Source: Weissella confusa (GTDB taxonomy: Bacteria > Bacillota > Bacilli > Lactobacillales > Lactobacillaceae). Taken from it: a DNA stretch of 64,000 nt. The notes beneath the pieces were generated by a model. The model searched no databases. It saw only the letters and a list, made by a program, of their open reading frames with translations, and was not told the origin of the DNA. Both the position numbers and the translations under genes were made by a program. Shown piece by piece: positions 1 through 9,890 of the stretch. Position 1 is the first letter of the stretch, and every line of letters starts with the position of its first letter. The DNA lies in NCBI GenBank assembly GCA_001436895.1, contig JQAY01000007.1, positions 89,569 to 153,568 of the forward strand, written 5' to 3'.

Positions 1-1363
1 GAAGCGCCTTGATCAAAAGGGTGACTTTGATATCACGAAGGTTGAGGCAAAGGAACGCAAGCGTAACCCACAACCGGCCTTTACAACATCAACAATGCAA
101 CAAACGGCGAACACACAATTGAACTTCCGTACGCGTAAGACAATGATGGCTGCGCAACAATTGTACGAAGGTATCAACTTGGGTGGCAAAGAAGGTAGTG
201 TTGGATTGATTACATATATGCGTACTGATTCAACGCGTATTTCTGAAATCGCCAAGGCTGACGCTTCAACATTTATCCATGAAGAATACGGTGCTGAGTA
301 TGCGGCAACTAAGCCGGTACAAGGTAAGCAGCAGGAAGGTGCGCAAGACGCCCACGAAGCAATTCGTCCAACATCTGTCTTCCGCACACCAGCTTCAATC
401 AAGGATAAGTTGACGAATGATCAATTCAAGTTGTACCAATTGATTTGGTCACGTTTTGTGGCGAGTCAAATGACGCCAGAAATCTTAGACACGATGGCTG
501 TTACCATTGAGCAAAACGGTGTGATGTTCCGTGCGAATGGTTCAAAGACTAAGTTTGCTGGATTTACTAAGGCTTACCCAGCTGCCAAGGAGAAGGATAA
601 CAAGTTGCCTGAACTAGCAGTAGGTGACCTGGTCCAAATGGCAAAGACGTCACCAGAACAACACTTTACGCAACCACCTGCCCGTTACACCGAAGCTGCT
701 TTGGTTAAGGCGCTGGAAGAGAATGGTGTTGGTCGTCCATCAACGTATGCTGCCACAATCGAAACGATTCAAAAGCGTGGTTACGTTCGTATTGATGCGA
801 AGAAGTTTGTGCCAACTGAATTGGGTGAATTAGTCCAAAATACGGTGCAAGAATTCTTCCCTGATGTCACGAACATCAAGTTTACCGCCCAAGTTGAAAC
901 CGACTTGGACAACGTTGAAAACGGTAAGGAAAACTGGGTGAAGGTCATTGATGACTTCTTTAAGCCATTCTCACAAGAGCTTGAAAAGGCTGAAGTTGAG
1001 ATGGAAAAGATTGTCTTGAAGGACCGCTTGGCTGGCTTTAACTGTGATGTCTGTGGCGCACCGATGCTTGAAAAGATGGGTCGCTATGGTAAGTTCTACG
1101 CTTGTTCACGCTTCCCTGATTGCCGTAACACGCAAACGATTGTTGAAGAAATCGGTCTAGGTTGCCCTAAGTGTGGTATCGGACAAATCGTTGAACGCAA
1201 GACCAAGCGTGGCCGTACGTTCTACGGTTGCTCACGTTACCCAGACTGTGACTTTGTGTCATGGGACAAGCCAACTGAAAAGACACGTGCCGATGGTACA
1301 ACGCCAAAGGATGACGAAGAATCTTCAGACAAGGCTGAGAAGCAAGAAACTGAGAAGGCATAA
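1..1363 (+). CDS. topA: DNA topoisomerase I, 3' part (5' end outside window)
   Basis: Type IA topoisomerase that relaxes negatively supercoiled DNA by a transient 5'-phosphotyrosyl nick. The reading frame is open from base 2, so the N-terminal TOPRIM part lies outside the window. The active-site motif [10 protein letters not shown] is present, with the catalytic Tyr codon at 215-217. The central domain continues with the conserved GVGRPSTYA segment. Near the C-terminus are two four-cysteine zinc ribbons (CDVC...CSRFPDC and CPKC...CSRYPDC), followed by an acidic, Lys/Glu-rich tail. The stop codon is two bases before the xerC start, so the two genes are very probably one transcript. The identification is secure; only the start is missing. 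Confidence 0.97.
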   Translation, partial: KRLDQKGDFDITKVEAKERKRNPQPAFTTSTMQQTANTQLNFRTRKTMMAAQQLYEGINLGGKEGSVGLITYMRTDSTRISEIAKADASTFIHEEYGAEYAATKPVQGKQQEGAQDAHEAIRPTSVFRTPASIKDKLTNDQFKLYQLIWSRFVASQMTPEILDTMAVTIEQNGVMFRANGSKTKFAGFTKAYPAAKEKDNKLPELAVGDLVQMAKTSPEQHFTQPPARYTEAALVKALEENGVGRPSTYAATIETIQKRGYVRIDAKKFVPTELGELVQNTVQEFFPDVTNIKFTAQVETDLDNVENGKENWVKVIDDFFKPFSQELEKAEVEMEKIVLKDRLAGFNCDVCGAPMLEKMGRYGKFYACSRFPDCRNTQTIVEEIGLGCPKCGIGQIVERKTKRGRTFYGCSRYPDCDFVSWDKPTEKTRADGTTPKDDEESSDKAEKQETEKA

Positions 1364-1365
1364 GG

Positions 1366-2286
1366 ATGGCAGATACGGCGAAATTAACCGGGTTGTTTTT
1401 GGACTACTTACGTGTTGAACGCCAGTATTCAGATGACACCCAAAAAGCTTACCGATCAGATATTAATGAGTTTGAACGCTTCTTAATTGAGACCGGAGAT
1501 CAGAAAACGGTTGATATTACAGCCGTTGATCAATATGATGTACGCGTTTACTTATCAGCTCTTTATGAAAAGGGTGATGTGAGTCGGACAATTGCCCGTA
1601 AGGTGAGTTCGCTGCGTGCCTTTTATCAGTTCTTGGAACGCAACGAATTTGTGGCCAGTAATCCATTTGCTGGTGTACAACTGAAGAAGGCGGGGCGCCA
1701 CTTGCCACGTTATTTTTACGAAAAAGAGTTGAACAAGCTGTTCGAAGTTGTGATGGGGGACACCAGTCTCTTAGGCATACGAAACCGTTTGTTACTTGAA
1801 ATTTTGTATGGTACCGGGGCGCGTGTTTCTGAGGTTGCAGGGCTGACGTTGGGGATGATTGACCAACAAGCTCGTATTATCACGATTACTGGTAAGGGAA
1901 ATAAGACGCGTATTGTGCCGTATGGTCAATATGCGGCTGATGCATTGGCGATTTACTTAGCCGATGCCCGGCCAGCCTTACTGGCAAAATCAGACACACT
2001 ACACGATACCTTATTCGTGAACCAACGCGGACAAGCACTGACGACGAGTGGGATTGAGTATATCCTGAAACAGCTCGCCAAAAAAGCGGGGCTGACGCAG
2101 GTTGTGTCGGCGCACATGTTCCGGCATACGTTTGCCACTGATTTATTGAATAACGGGGCTGACTTGCGTACCGTGCAACAGTTGCTCGGTCATAGTAGTC
2201 TGAGCACCACGCAAATCTATACTCACGTTACAACGGATGCGTTGCAGAAAAGTTATCGTGACTTTTTCCCACGCGCAACTGAGTAA
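1366..2286 (+). CDS. xerC: Tyrosine recombinase XerC
   Basis: A 306-residue site-specific recombinase of the Xer family, which resolves chromosome dimers at dif near division. The N-terminal SAM-like core-binding domain covers about residues 1-105. The catalytic domain shows the expected residues: Arg153 in GTGARVSE, a Lys at 177-180 in the beta-hairpin, His250-x-x-Arg253 in HMFRH, His276 in LLGHSS and the nucleophile Tyr285 in QIYTH. Position directly after topA matches the xerC (codV) neighbourhood of Firmicutes, which is why I call XerC rather than XerD or an integrase. The start is ATG two bases after the topA stop. A strong terminator follows. Confidence 0.93.
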   Translation: MADTAKLTGLFLDYLRVERQYSDDTQKAYRSDINEFERFLIETGDQKTVDITAVDQYDVRVYLSALYEKGDVSRTIARKVSSLRAFYQFLERNEFVASNPFAGVQLKKAGRHLPRYFYEKELNKLFEVVMGDTSLLGIRNRLLLEILYGTGARVSEVAGLTLGMIDQQARIITITGKGNKTRIVPYGQYAADALAIYLADARPALLAKSDTLHDTLFVNQRGQALTTSGIEYILKQLAKKAGLTQVVSAHMFRHTFATDLLNNGADLRTVQQLLGHSSLSTTQIYTHVTTDALQKSYRDFFPRATE

Positions 2287-2288
2287 CT

Positions 2289-2323
2289 GAAAAAGAGGCT
2301 TACACAGGTAAGCCTCTTTTTTT
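2289..2323 (+). terminator. Rho-independent terminator of topA-xerC
   Basis: A perfect 13-bp stem (2291-2303 with 2308-2320) with the loop ACAG is followed by a run of T. It closes the topA-xerC unit. Confidence 0.9.
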
Positions 2324-2386
2324 GCATACATTTTTCATGGTTCTTGAATAGAAAAGCATGCTCGAATTTGTTATAATTGACATATT

Positions 2387-2400
2387 GGAAAACGCTTACA
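2387..2400 (+). promoter_or_regulatory. Candidate catabolite-responsive element (cre)
   Basis: GGAAAACGCTTACA matches the cre consensus TGWAANCGNTNWCA at 13 of 14 positions, with only the first T differing. It lies 10 bases after a TATAAT box (2372-2377) and touches the AGGAGG ribosome binding site of the aldose-epimerase-like gene. CcpA bound here would block transcription early. This rests on consensus matching alone. Confidence 0.5.
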
Positions 2401-2414
2401 GGAGGCAGAGTGGC

Positions 2415-3296
2415 ATGTCAGTCAAGTTAGAGAATGATAATATTACGGTCGTTATTTCAGAAATGGGAGCTGAATTAACGAGCGTTACGAACAAGGAAAG
2501 TGGTTTGGAATATATGTGGACGGCGGATCCTAATTTCTGGGGTCGTCACGCACCTAATTTGTTCCCGGTTGTTGGCCGCCTTCGTGGTGACCGTTACAAG
2601 TATCGTGACAAGACGTACTTTATGGCGCAACACGGATTTGCCCGCGATAATGAATTCGATTTGGTTGAAAAGACTGCTACAACGGCCCGCTTCCGACTTG
2701 TTGATAATGACGAATCATTTTCAATCTATCCATTCCACTTCCAATTTGACGTTTTGTACCGTCTAACAGAGCAAGATACGCTTGGAATTGCGTACGTTGT
2801 AACGAACACGGACACGCACGATATCTACTTCTCGGTTGGTGGACACCCTGGCTTCCGGGCCCCACTTGAAGAGGGTGAGAAGTTCACGGATTACTACATC
2901 AATGTTGAGCCACAACGTAAGTATCAACGTGCAAAGCTGGTTGGTCCATACTTGGACAATAACTTGGAATCAACGTTTGACTCACGTATTCCGTTGCGTT
3001 TGCGTCGTGATGACTACAAGGATGACGCAATTATCTTGCGCTTGGATCAAAATCCCGTTTCAATCGTTTTGGCAAAGTTGAACGAATCACACGGGGTGAC
3101 GATGCACATCCAAAACGCCAAGTATGTTGGTATTTGGACGCCATATGCCAAGGAAGCACCTTTTGTGGCGATTGAGCCATGGTGGGGAATTGCGGACACA
3201 GTTGATGCCGACGGTGAGTTGCGTCACAAATTTGGTATTAATACACTTGCACCAGCCCAAACATTCACGGGTTCATACTCACTAACATTTTTCTAA
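2415..3296 (+). CDS. Aldose 1-epimerase family protein (LacX-like)
   Basis: A 293-residue protein of the galactose-mutarotase/aldose-1-epimerase fold, which interconverts sugar anomers. The central SVGGHPGFRAPL segment holds the family's conserved catalytic-type His, and a late AIEPWWGIAD segment supports the assignment. The substrate cannot be read from sequence; lactic acid bacteria have several such LacX-type proteins outside galactose operons. The frame opens at 2358, but the ATG at 2415 has an AGGAGG box at a good distance, so I start there. It is a single-gene unit with its own TATAAT box and a candidate cre site, suggesting carbon-source control. A terminator follows. Confidence 0.85.
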   Translation: MSVKLENDNITVVISEMGAELTSVTNKESGLEYMWTADPNFWGRHAPNLFPVVGRLRGDRYKYRDKTYFMAQHGFARDNEFDLVEKTATTARFRLVDNDESFSIYPFHFQFDVLYRLTEQDTLGIAYVVTNTDTHDIYFSVGGHPGFRAPLEEGEKFTDYYINVEPQRKYQRAKLVGPYLDNNLESTFDSRIPLRLRRDDYKDDAIILRLDQNPVSIVLAKLNESHGVTMHIQNAKYVGIWTPYAKEAPFVAIEPWWGIADTVDADGELRHKFGINTLAPAQTFTGSYSLTFF

Positions 3297-3311
3297 TTAG
3301 CAATTTATTTG

Positions 3312-3340
3312 GCCTTGCTATTTGATAGCAGGGCTTTTTA
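3312..3340 (+). terminator. Rho-independent terminator of the epimerase gene
   Basis: A 10-bp stem (3312-3321 with 3325-3334, one G-U pair) with a TTG loop is followed by TTTTT. Confidence 0.82.
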
Positions 3341-3365
3341 TTATGATATTGACACAGGGTGCATA

Positions 3366-3399
3366 ATAAAAAGCACAACTACGAGTTGTAGCTGTGCTT
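3366..3399 (-). terminator. Terminator of plsY (minus strand)
   Basis: On the minus strand an 11-bp stem with a five-base loop and one G-U pair ends in TTTTTATT. It faces the preceding plus-strand terminator between convergent genes. Confidence 0.85.
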
Positions 3400-3416
3400 G
3401 TGTTGAATAGTTGTGG

Positions 3417-4046
3417 TTAGTTTTTTGATTGGCTGCGCCAGTAACCAAGTCCCCAGTGAACCATTGATTCTGTGCCGTTTTTAATACGGACAATGTTTTC
3501 ACGGTGACGGTAGAAGACGAAAATCGTCAACGCGAAGGCGATAATTGATAACAACCAATCGTGCAACCAAAAGATTGATAGCAACGTAACCAGGGTGAAC
3601 CCAATCATTGAAGCCATTGATACCATACTGGTTAGCAAGATAACGGTTAGGAAAATCGCAAACGCAATTACAAACATCGTTGGGTTGTACATCAATAGCA
3701 CACCCATTGAGGTTGCAACGGCCTTACCGCCCTTGAAGCCAATCCACATTGAGAAGGTGTGACCGAGGATGGCGCCAAGACCGACAACCATAACTGTCCA
3801 AGTGGGCGCCGGTCCCCAGATGTACGCCATTAGGGCACCAACTGATCCCTTGAAGATATCAAGTAGTAGTACGGCGACACCAGCACGGGTACCTAACACA
3901 CGGAAAGTGTTGGTTGTGCCGATGTTTCCTGAGCCAAGCTTTAGGATGTTCTTCTTATAGAACAACATGCCAATCCAATAACCGAATGGCATAGATCCAA
4001 AAAAGTAGGCCAACAAAAAACTTATGACAAAATGAAAAAACGTCAA
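3417..4046 (-). CDS. plsY: Acyl-phosphate:glycerol-3-phosphate acyltransferase PlsY
   Basis: A 209-residue integral membrane enzyme that moves the acyl group from acyl-phosphate to glycerol-3-phosphate, the first step of phospholipid synthesis in most Gram-positives. Motifs seen: GSGNIGTTNTFR near residue 40 (glycerol-3-phosphate site) and a GHTFSMWIGFKGGKAVAT segment after a GLGAI turn. Several hydrophobic helices fill the rest. The best start is a TTG (minus strand, bases 4046-4044) with AAGGAG eight bases upstream; the first ATG would remove the first helix. It is divergent from parE, the usual Firmicutes arrangement. Confidence 0.95.
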   Translation of the reverse strand: MTFFHFVISFLLAYFFGSMPFGYWIGMLFYKKNILKLGSGNIGTTNTFRVLGTRAGVAVLLLDIFKGSVGALMAYIWGPAPTWTVMVVGLGAILGHTFSMWIGFKGGKAVATSMGVLLMYNPTMFVIAFAIFLTVILLTSMVSMASMIGFTLVTLLSIFWLHDWLLSIIAFALTIFVFYRHRENIVRIKNGTESMVHWGLGYWRSQSKN

Positions 4047-4166
4047 GATGAATACTCCTTATAAAATAGTATTAAATAGAATAATTGCTATCTGTTTCAA
4101 ATAACAGAACAGTTAATATATTACCACGATTGAAACACCAGTTACCTTTAAATTTATTTAACACTA

Positions 4167-4196
4167 TTGCAACTAGAGCCTTTGTTGGGCTATTAT
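4167..4196 (+). promoter_or_regulatory. Likely parE-parC promoter
   Basis: TTGCAA (4167-4172), an 18-base spacer and TATTAT (4191-4196) lie about 75 bases before the parE start. Confidence 0.6.
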
Positions 4197-4270
4197 GAAG
4201 AACGGAACGCTTTGAAAAAGAATTTTTTCACGTAAGACGACAGATTAAAAAAGCAAGAAGGGAAGCGTCC

Positions 4271-6289
4271 ATGGCAAACAAGAATACTTATTCGGATGAT
4301 TCCATTACAGTCCTTGAAGGATTGGAGGCGGTTCGCAAGCGACCAGGAATGTACATCGGTTCAACTGATGGCAAAGGCTTGCACCACTTAGTTTATGAAA
4401 TTTTTGACAACGCAGTCGATGAAGCATTGGCTGGGTTTGGTGATGAAATTAACGTGACGATTCATGCCGACAATGCGATTACGGTTGTCGATCACGGTCG
4501 TGGTATGCCCGTCGGAATGCACGCTTCAGGAAAGCCAACCCCCGAAGTCATTTTGACAGTGCTACACGCTGGTGGAAAGTTTGGTCAAGGTGGTTACAAG
4601 ACATCTGGTGGCTTGCACGGTGTTGGATCATCAGTTGTTAACGCCTTGTCAACGAGCCTAACAGTTACCATCGTACGTGACGGTCAAAAGTACCAAGAGC
4701 ACTTTATTAACGGTGGTCATCCTGACGGTACGTTGAACAAGTTGGGGAAAACAAAGGAATCAAACGGTACAACGGTGACGTTTAAGCCAGATCCTGCAAT
4801 TTTTTCAACGACAATCTATAACTTCGACGTATTGGCCGAACGTTTGCGCGAATCAGCCTTTTTGTTGCGTGATGTCAAGATTACCTTGACGGATGAGCGC
4901 GCTGGTCAAGAACGTTCTGAAGAATACCACTACCCAGAAGGTATTAAGGCGTTCGTTAGCTACTTGAACGAAGACAAAGACACACTAGGCGACATCATGT
5001 ACTTTGATGGGTTTGCCCAAGGTGTCGAGGTTGAAGTTGCTGCCCAATACAATGACGGTTATTCAGAAACAACGATGTCATTTGTCAACAACGTGCGCAC
5101 GCCAGATGGTGGTACTCACGAAGCTGGTTTGCGTTCGGCTTGGACAAAGGCGTTTAATGAATACGCTCGAAAGGTTAACTTGTTGAAGGATAAAGACAAG
5201 AATCTAGAAGGTTCTGACGTCCGCGAAGGTCTTTCAGCGGTTATTTCTTTGCGTATTCCAGAAGAGCTGTTGCAATTCGAAGGTCAAACCAAGGACAAGT
5301 TGGGAACACCTGAAGCCCGTTCAATCGTGGATGGGGTTGTTTCTGAACAACTTGGTTTCTACTTGATGGAGAATGGTGAATTCTCACAAAGTTTGATTCG
5401 TAAGGCATTGCGTGCCCGTGAAGCGCGTGAAGCTGCCCGTAAGGCTCGTGAAGAAGCCCGTTCAGGTAAGAAGAAGGGGAAGACGGAACGCTTGCTATCA
5501 GGTAAGCTAACGCCTGCCCAATCTAAGAATGCTGCCCAAAATGAATTGTTCCTGGTTGAGGGTGACTCAGCCGGTGGTTCAGCTAAGCAAGGACGTGACC
5601 GTAAGTTCCAAGCTATTTTGCCATTGCGTGGTAAGGTCTTGAACACGGAAAAGGCCAAGTTGGCTGACATTATGAAGAACGAAGAAATCTCAACCATCAT
5701 CTATACGATTGGTGCTGGTGTTGGACCTGAGTTTAACGTTGATGACGCTAATTACGATAAGGTTATTATCATGACTGACGCGGATGATGACGGTGCACAC
5801 ATTCAAACACTTTTGTTGACGTTCTTCTACAAGTACATGCGCCCATTGATTGACGCTGGTAAGGTTTACATTGCTTTGCCACCGCTATACATGTTGCGTA
5901 AGGGAACTGGTAAGAAGCAGTCAATTGAATACGCTTGGACGGATTCACAATTGGCTGAAGCGCAAAAGAAGATTGGTCGCGGATACACATTGCAACGATT
6001 CAAGGGACTTGGTGAAATGAACGCTGAGCAACTTTGGGCAACGACAATGGATCCTGCCCAACGTACGCTAATTCGTGTCACAATTGACGATGCTATGTTG
6101 GCTGAAAAGCGCGTAACAACGTTGATGGGTGATAAGGTTGAACCACGTCGTAAGTGGATTGAAGCCAACGTTGCCTTTACCTTGGCTGAAGAAGGAAACA
6201 CGCTGCTAGAAGATGATGCAGATGTTGCTGAGACAGCAGAGGCTGAAGATGATTTTGTTGCGCCAGTCATTGAGACTTGGCAAGACTAG
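4271..6289 (+). CDS. parE: DNA topoisomerase IV subunit B
   Basis: A 672-residue ATPase subunit of topoisomerase IV, which decatenates daughter chromosomes. The N-terminal GHKL ATPase domain shows LEGLEAVRKRPGMYIGST, the Mg/ATP-binding DNAVDE segment and the ATP-lid glycines in TSGGLHGVG. The transducer region follows, then the TOPRIM domain with LVEGDSAGGSAKQGRD and the metal-binding DADDDGAH. Length and the direct linkage to parC separate it from gyrB. The tail is acidic. It begins with ATG at 4271 and is followed 17 bases later by parC, so the two are co-transcribed. Confidence 0.96.
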   Translation: MANKNTYSDDSITVLEGLEAVRKRPGMYIGSTDGKGLHHLVYEIFDNAVDEALAGFGDEINVTIHADNAITVVDHGRGMPVGMHASGKPTPEVILTVLHAGGKFGQGGYKTSGGLHGVGSSVVNALSTSLTVTIVRDGQKYQEHFINGGHPDGTLNKLGKTKESNGTTVTFKPDPAIFSTTIYNFDVLAERLRESAFLLRDVKITLTDERAGQERSEEYHYPEGIKAFVSYLNEDKDTLGDIMYFDGFAQGVEVEVAAQYNDGYSETTMSFVNNVRTPDGGTHEAGLRSAWTKAFNEYARKVNLLKDKDKNLEGSDVREGLSAVISLRIPEELLQFEGQTKDKLGTPEARSIVDGVVSEQLGFYLMENGEFSQSLIRKALRAREAREAARKAREEARSGKKKGKTERLLSGKLTPAQSKNAAQNELFLVEGDSAGGSAKQGRDRKFQAILPLRGKVLNTEKAKLADIMKNEEISTIIYTIGAGVGPEFNVDDANYDKVIIMTDADDDGAHIQTLLLTFFYKYMRPLIDAGKVYIALPPLYMLRKGTGKKQSIEYAWTDSQLAEAQKKIGRGYTLQRFKGLGEMNAEQLWATTMDPAQRTLIRVTIDDAMLAEKRVTTLMGDKVEPRRKWIEANVAFTLAEEGNTLLEDDADVAETAEAEDDFVAPVIETWQD

Positions 6290-6306
6290 AAGGGATTTGA
6301 AACTGA

Positions 6307-8766
6307 ATGGTTGAAGTAGGAAACATTCAAGAGCTCAGCCTAGAAGCGGTGATGGGTGACCGATTTGGTCGCTACTCAAAGTACATCATTCAAGAACGTG
6401 CTTTGCCTGACATCCGTGACGGTTTGAAGCCCGTACAACGTCGTATTTTGTATGCGATGAACAAAGATGGAAATACCTATGACAAGCAGTTCCGAAAGTC
6501 TGCTAAGTCTGTCGGAAACGTCATGGGTAATTTCCACCCGCACGGTGACTCATCAATTTATGAGGCTCTTGTGCGTATGTCACAAGACTGGAAGTTGCGT
6601 GCACCACTAATTGAAATGCACGGAAACAATGGATCAATTGATAATGATCCGCCTGCCGCAATGCGTTACACCGAGGCACGTTTGTCAAAGCTTGCCGGTG
6701 AAATGCTACGCGATTTGGAAAAAGACACGGTTGAGATGGTACTTAACTTCGATGATACGGAGTACGAGCCAACTGTTTTGCCAGCTCACTTCCCAAATCT
6801 GCTGGTAAACGGGGCAACGGGAATCTCAGCCGGTTATGCGACGGATATTCCACCGCACAACTTGGGTGAAGTAATCGATGCTTTGGTTTACTTGCTCGCG
6901 CACCCTAAGGCGTCTTTGGATGATTTGATGCAATTCGTTGAGGGACCTGATTTCCCAACGGGTGGTATTATCCAAGGTGCTGATGGTATTCGATCAGCTT
7001 ATGAAAACGGTCGTGGTCGCATTATTGTGCGTTCAAAGACCGAAATTAAGCCATTGAAGGGTGGCAAGTCTCAAATTGAGATTTCAGAGATTCCGTACGA
7101 AGTGAATAAGGCTGCCTTGGTCAAGAAGATTGATGAAATCCGTTTGAACAAGGATGTGGCCGGTATCACTGAAGTGCGTGATGAATCTGACCGTGAAGGT
7201 TTGTCAATTGCTATCGAGTTGAACAAGGATGCTAATGCAGAAGGTATTTTGGCTTACTTGTTCAAGAAGACAGACTTGCAAGTGACGTATAACTTCAACA
7301 TGGTTGCCATTCACAACCAACGCCCTGAGCGTGTTGGCTTGAAGACGGCTTTGGAAGCCTTCTTGGAGCACCAAGTTGAAATTATTACGAAGCGTACGCA
7401 ATTCGATTTGAAGAAAGCACAAGATCGCCAACACATTGTGACTGGTTTGATTAAGGCCCTTTCGATCTTGGATGAAGTGATTGCCACAATTCGTGGTTCT
7501 AAGGATCGTAAGGACGCTAAGCAAAACTTGATCGATAGCTATGACTTCACTGAGCCTCAAGCTGAAGCCATTGTGATGTTGCAATTGTACCGTTTGACGA
7601 ATACTGACGTGACGCAATTGCAAGCTGAGTTTGAAGACTTGGCTAACAAGATTGCGAACTACAACGAAATTTTGTCAGACCCTAAGGCGTTGCGTAAGGT
7701 CTTGAAGGCTGAATTGCAAGCCATCAAGAAGGAATACAACACGCCACGTCGCACGTCAATTGAGGCTGAAGTACAAGAGCTTAAGATTGACCAAACTGTT
7801 ACGGTTGCTGATGAAGACGTTGTGATGTTGGTTTCACGCGCTGGTTACGTGAAGCGTGCCTCAGTGCGTTCTTACACGGCATCTGGTGATGAAAACGGTT
7901 TGCGTGATGATGACGAACCAGTCTTTGTTGAAAAGGTTAATACGCTACAACATGCGTTTATCTTCACGAACAAGGGTAATGTGATTTATCGTCCAGTCCA
8001 CGAGTTGCCAGAATTTAAGTGGAAGGACGCTGGTGAGCACTTGTCACAAACAATTACTGGCTTGGCCAATGATGAAGTTGTGATTGATGTGCGCATTATG
8101 TCATCTGTTGATAACATGGCTGGTGAATGGGTCGTGGCAACAAGCGATGGTTTGATTAAGCGTACGCCGTTTGCCGATTTAGCGCCACGTAGCACGTACA
8201 AGAAGAAGGCAACTATGTTAATCAAGTTGAAGAGTGACGACGCAACCGTTGTCGGCTTGGAATTGATTGACGATAAGAAACTAGTGGGCAAGTCGGTTGT
8301 GTTGGCTTCAGAAAATGCCATGGGACTACGTTACTCACTCGACGAAGTGCCAACGACTGGTAACCGTACGGCTGGTGTTAAGGCAATGAACCTTGAAGCG
8401 GGTGATCGTGTGGTTAAGATGGCCGTTGCAACTGATAAGCAAGCGATTGCGGTTGTTTCAAACCGCGGTGCATTCAAGTGGATGCCGGTTACTGAAATTT
8501 CAGCAACTAGTCGCGGTCGCAAGGGCGTTGCGATTATGCGTGAGTTGAAGAAGGATCCACATCGCATTGCAGCGATGATGGTTGTTGATGTACATGAACC
8601 AACACCATTAACAGTGATGACGGATCGTGATAAGCAATTTGATATTTCACCAAAGGATCACCCAATGGGACAACGTTACAGTAATGGTAGCTTTATCATT
8701 GATGTCGAAGCAGCTGGTACGCCAGTTCGCATGCACGCTTATGTGCAACCATTGGTTTTGAATTAA
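6307..8766 (+). CDS. parC: DNA topoisomerase IV subunit A
   Basis: An 819-residue breakage-reunion subunit that partners ParE. The winged-helix domain carries the catalytic Tyr121 in AMRYTEARLS. The quinolone-resistance-determining segment HPHGDSSIYEA keeps Ser82 and Glu86, the residues usually changed in resistant strains, so no target mutation is visible at these two sites. A coiled-coil region follows around residues 360-490, then C-terminal beta-propeller repeats from about 495, seen as recurring VVMLVSRAGYVKR- and FTNKGNVIYR-type strands. A terminator lies right after the stop. Confidence 0.96.
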   Translation: MVEVGNIQELSLEAVMGDRFGRYSKYIIQERALPDIRDGLKPVQRRILYAMNKDGNTYDKQFRKSAKSVGNVMGNFHPHGDSSIYEALVRMSQDWKLRAPLIEMHGNNGSIDNDPPAAMRYTEARLSKLAGEMLRDLEKDTVEMVLNFDDTEYEPTVLPAHFPNLLVNGATGISAGYATDIPPHNLGEVIDALVYLLAHPKASLDDLMQFVEGPDFPTGGIIQGADGIRSAYENGRGRIIVRSKTEIKPLKGGKSQIEISEIPYEVNKAALVKKIDEIRLNKDVAGITEVRDESDREGLSIAIELNKDANAEGILAYLFKKTDLQVTYNFNMVAIHNQRPERVGLKTALEAFLEHQVEIITKRTQFDLKKAQDRQHIVTGLIKALSILDEVIATIRGSKDRKDAKQNLIDSYDFTEPQAEAIVMLQLYRLTNTDVTQLQAEFEDLANKIANYNEILSDPKALRKVLKAELQAIKKEYNTPRRTSIEAEVQELKIDQTVTVADEDVVMLVSRAGYVKRASVRSYTASGDENGLRDDDEPVFVEKVNTLQHAFIFTNKGNVIYRPVHELPEFKWKDAGEHLSQTITGLANDEVVIDVRIMSSVDNMAGEWVVATSDGLIKRTPFADLAPRSTYKKKATMLIKLKSDDATVVGLELIDDKKLVGKSVVLASENAMGLRYSLDEVPTTGNRTAGVKAMNLEAGDRVVKMAVATDKQAIAVVSNRGAFKWMPVTEISATSRGRKGVAIMRELKKDPHRIAAMMVVDVHEPTPLTVMTDRDKQFDISPKDHPMGQRYSNGSFIIDVEAAGTPVRMHAYVQPLVLN

Positions 8767-8771
8767 TCATT

Positions 8772-8810
8772 AAACACACTGTTAGCACTGTGCTGACGGT
8801 GTGTTTTTTT
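8772..8810 (+). terminator. Terminator of parE-parC
   Basis: AACACAC pairs with GTGTGTT around an inner AGCAC/GTGCT hairpin, followed by a run of seven T. Confidence 0.85.
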
Positions 8811-8910
8811 GATATAACCAATACTTTTTTACCAATTTACGTGCCTACACCTTAAAAATGTTGTATAGTTAATACATTGAAATAACAAAAAGAAATTGGA
8901 GATTTATCTG

Positions 8911-9837
8911 ATGGCTAAGATGTTGGTTTTCGGACACCAAAACCCTGACACAGACACGATTGCTTCAGCATTCGCTGCGTCATACTTGTTGAACAAGGCA
9001 TACAACCAAGACACTGAAGCAGTGGCTTTGGGTACGCCTAACGCAGAAACGCAATTCGCATTGAACTACTTCAAGGTTGACGCTCCTCGCGTAATCGAGT
9101 CAGCTGACACTGAAGAAGTTGTCTTGGTTGACCACAACGAGGCCGCACAATCAGTTGCTAACATTGCTGACGTAACTGTTTACGGTGTATACGATCACCA
9201 CAAGATTAACTTCTCATCAGCTGCACCTTTGTACTTCCTTAACAAGCCTTGGGGTTCTGTAGCAACTGTTTTGTACTACGAATTCCAAACGCTTAACGTT
9301 GAAATTCCTGCAGAAATCGCTGGTATGATGGCATCAGCTATCATCTCTGACACTTTGTTGTTGAAGAGCCCAACGACGACGCCAATGGACAAGCCTGCTT
9401 TGGAAGCTTTGGCAAAGATTGCTGGTTTGGAAGACTACGAAGCATACGGTTTGGAAATGTTGAAGGCCGGTACTGACTTGTCATCACGTTCAGCTAAGGA
9501 ATTGATCGACGGCGACGCAAAGTCATTCGAATTGAATGGTGCAACGGTTCGCATCGGTCAAGTTAACACGGTTGACGTTGAAGATGTCTTCTCACGTCGT
9601 GATGAAGTTGTTGCCGCAATGGAAGCTGAATTGGCTGAAGAAGGCTACAACACATTTGTCTTTGTTGTAACGAACATCTTGGATTCAGATTCAGATATCT
9701 TGGTCTTGGGTGACAACTTGGACAAGGTTGAAGCAGCCTTCGACGTGAAGTTGGCTGATGGCCGTGCTTCATTGCCAGGTGTTGTTTCACGTAAGAAGCA
9801 AGTGGTTCCACCACTTACTGACGCGTTCAACGCATAA
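8911..9837 (+). CDS. ppaC: Manganese-dependent inorganic pyrophosphatase
   Basis: A 308-residue family II pyrophosphatase of the DHH superfamily. It hydrolyses PPi in the cytoplasm and so pulls biosynthetic reactions forward. The N-terminal metal site is seen in FGHQNPDTDT, and the DHH motif in VYDHHKINF. The C-terminal DHHA2 domain ends with a basic SRKKQVVPPL segment typical of the active-site lid. The frame is open from 8896, but the ATG at 8911 follows a TTGGAGA ribosome binding site and gives the usual family length. Codon choice is strongly biased, as expected for an abundant protein. It is monocistronic with a strong shared terminator. Confidence 0.96.
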   Translation: MAKMLVFGHQNPDTDTIASAFAASYLLNKAYNQDTEAVALGTPNAETQFALNYFKVDAPRVIESADTEEVVLVDHNEAAQSVANIADVTVYGVYDHHKINFSSAAPLYFLNKPWGSVATVLYYEFQTLNVEIPAEIAGMMASAIISDTLLLKSPTTTPMDKPALEALAKIAGLEDYEAYGLEMLKAGTDLSSRSAKELIDGDAKSFELNGATVRIGQVNTVDVEDVFSRRDEVVAAMEAELAEEGYNTFVFVVTNILDSDSDILVLGDNLDKVEAAFDVKLADGRASLPGVVSRKKQVVPPLTDAFNA

Positions 9838-9850
9838 TTAATAGTAAAAC

Positions 9851-9890
9851 AAAAGACGAGCAAGAATTTAGTTCTTGCTCGTCTTTTTAA
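9851..9890. terminator. Bidirectional terminator between ppaC and busR
   Basis: AAAAGACGAGCAAGAA pairs with its complement across a five-base loop and has T-runs on both strands. It serves ppaC from the left and busR from the right; the first bases of the busR 3' end overlap it. Confidence 0.92.

Noticed and set aside
9563..9863. Open frames on the minus strand inside ppaC
   Set aside because: They are antisense shadows of a strongly codon-biased gene, with no ribosome binding site or recognisable domain; the same holds for other antisense frames in the window.
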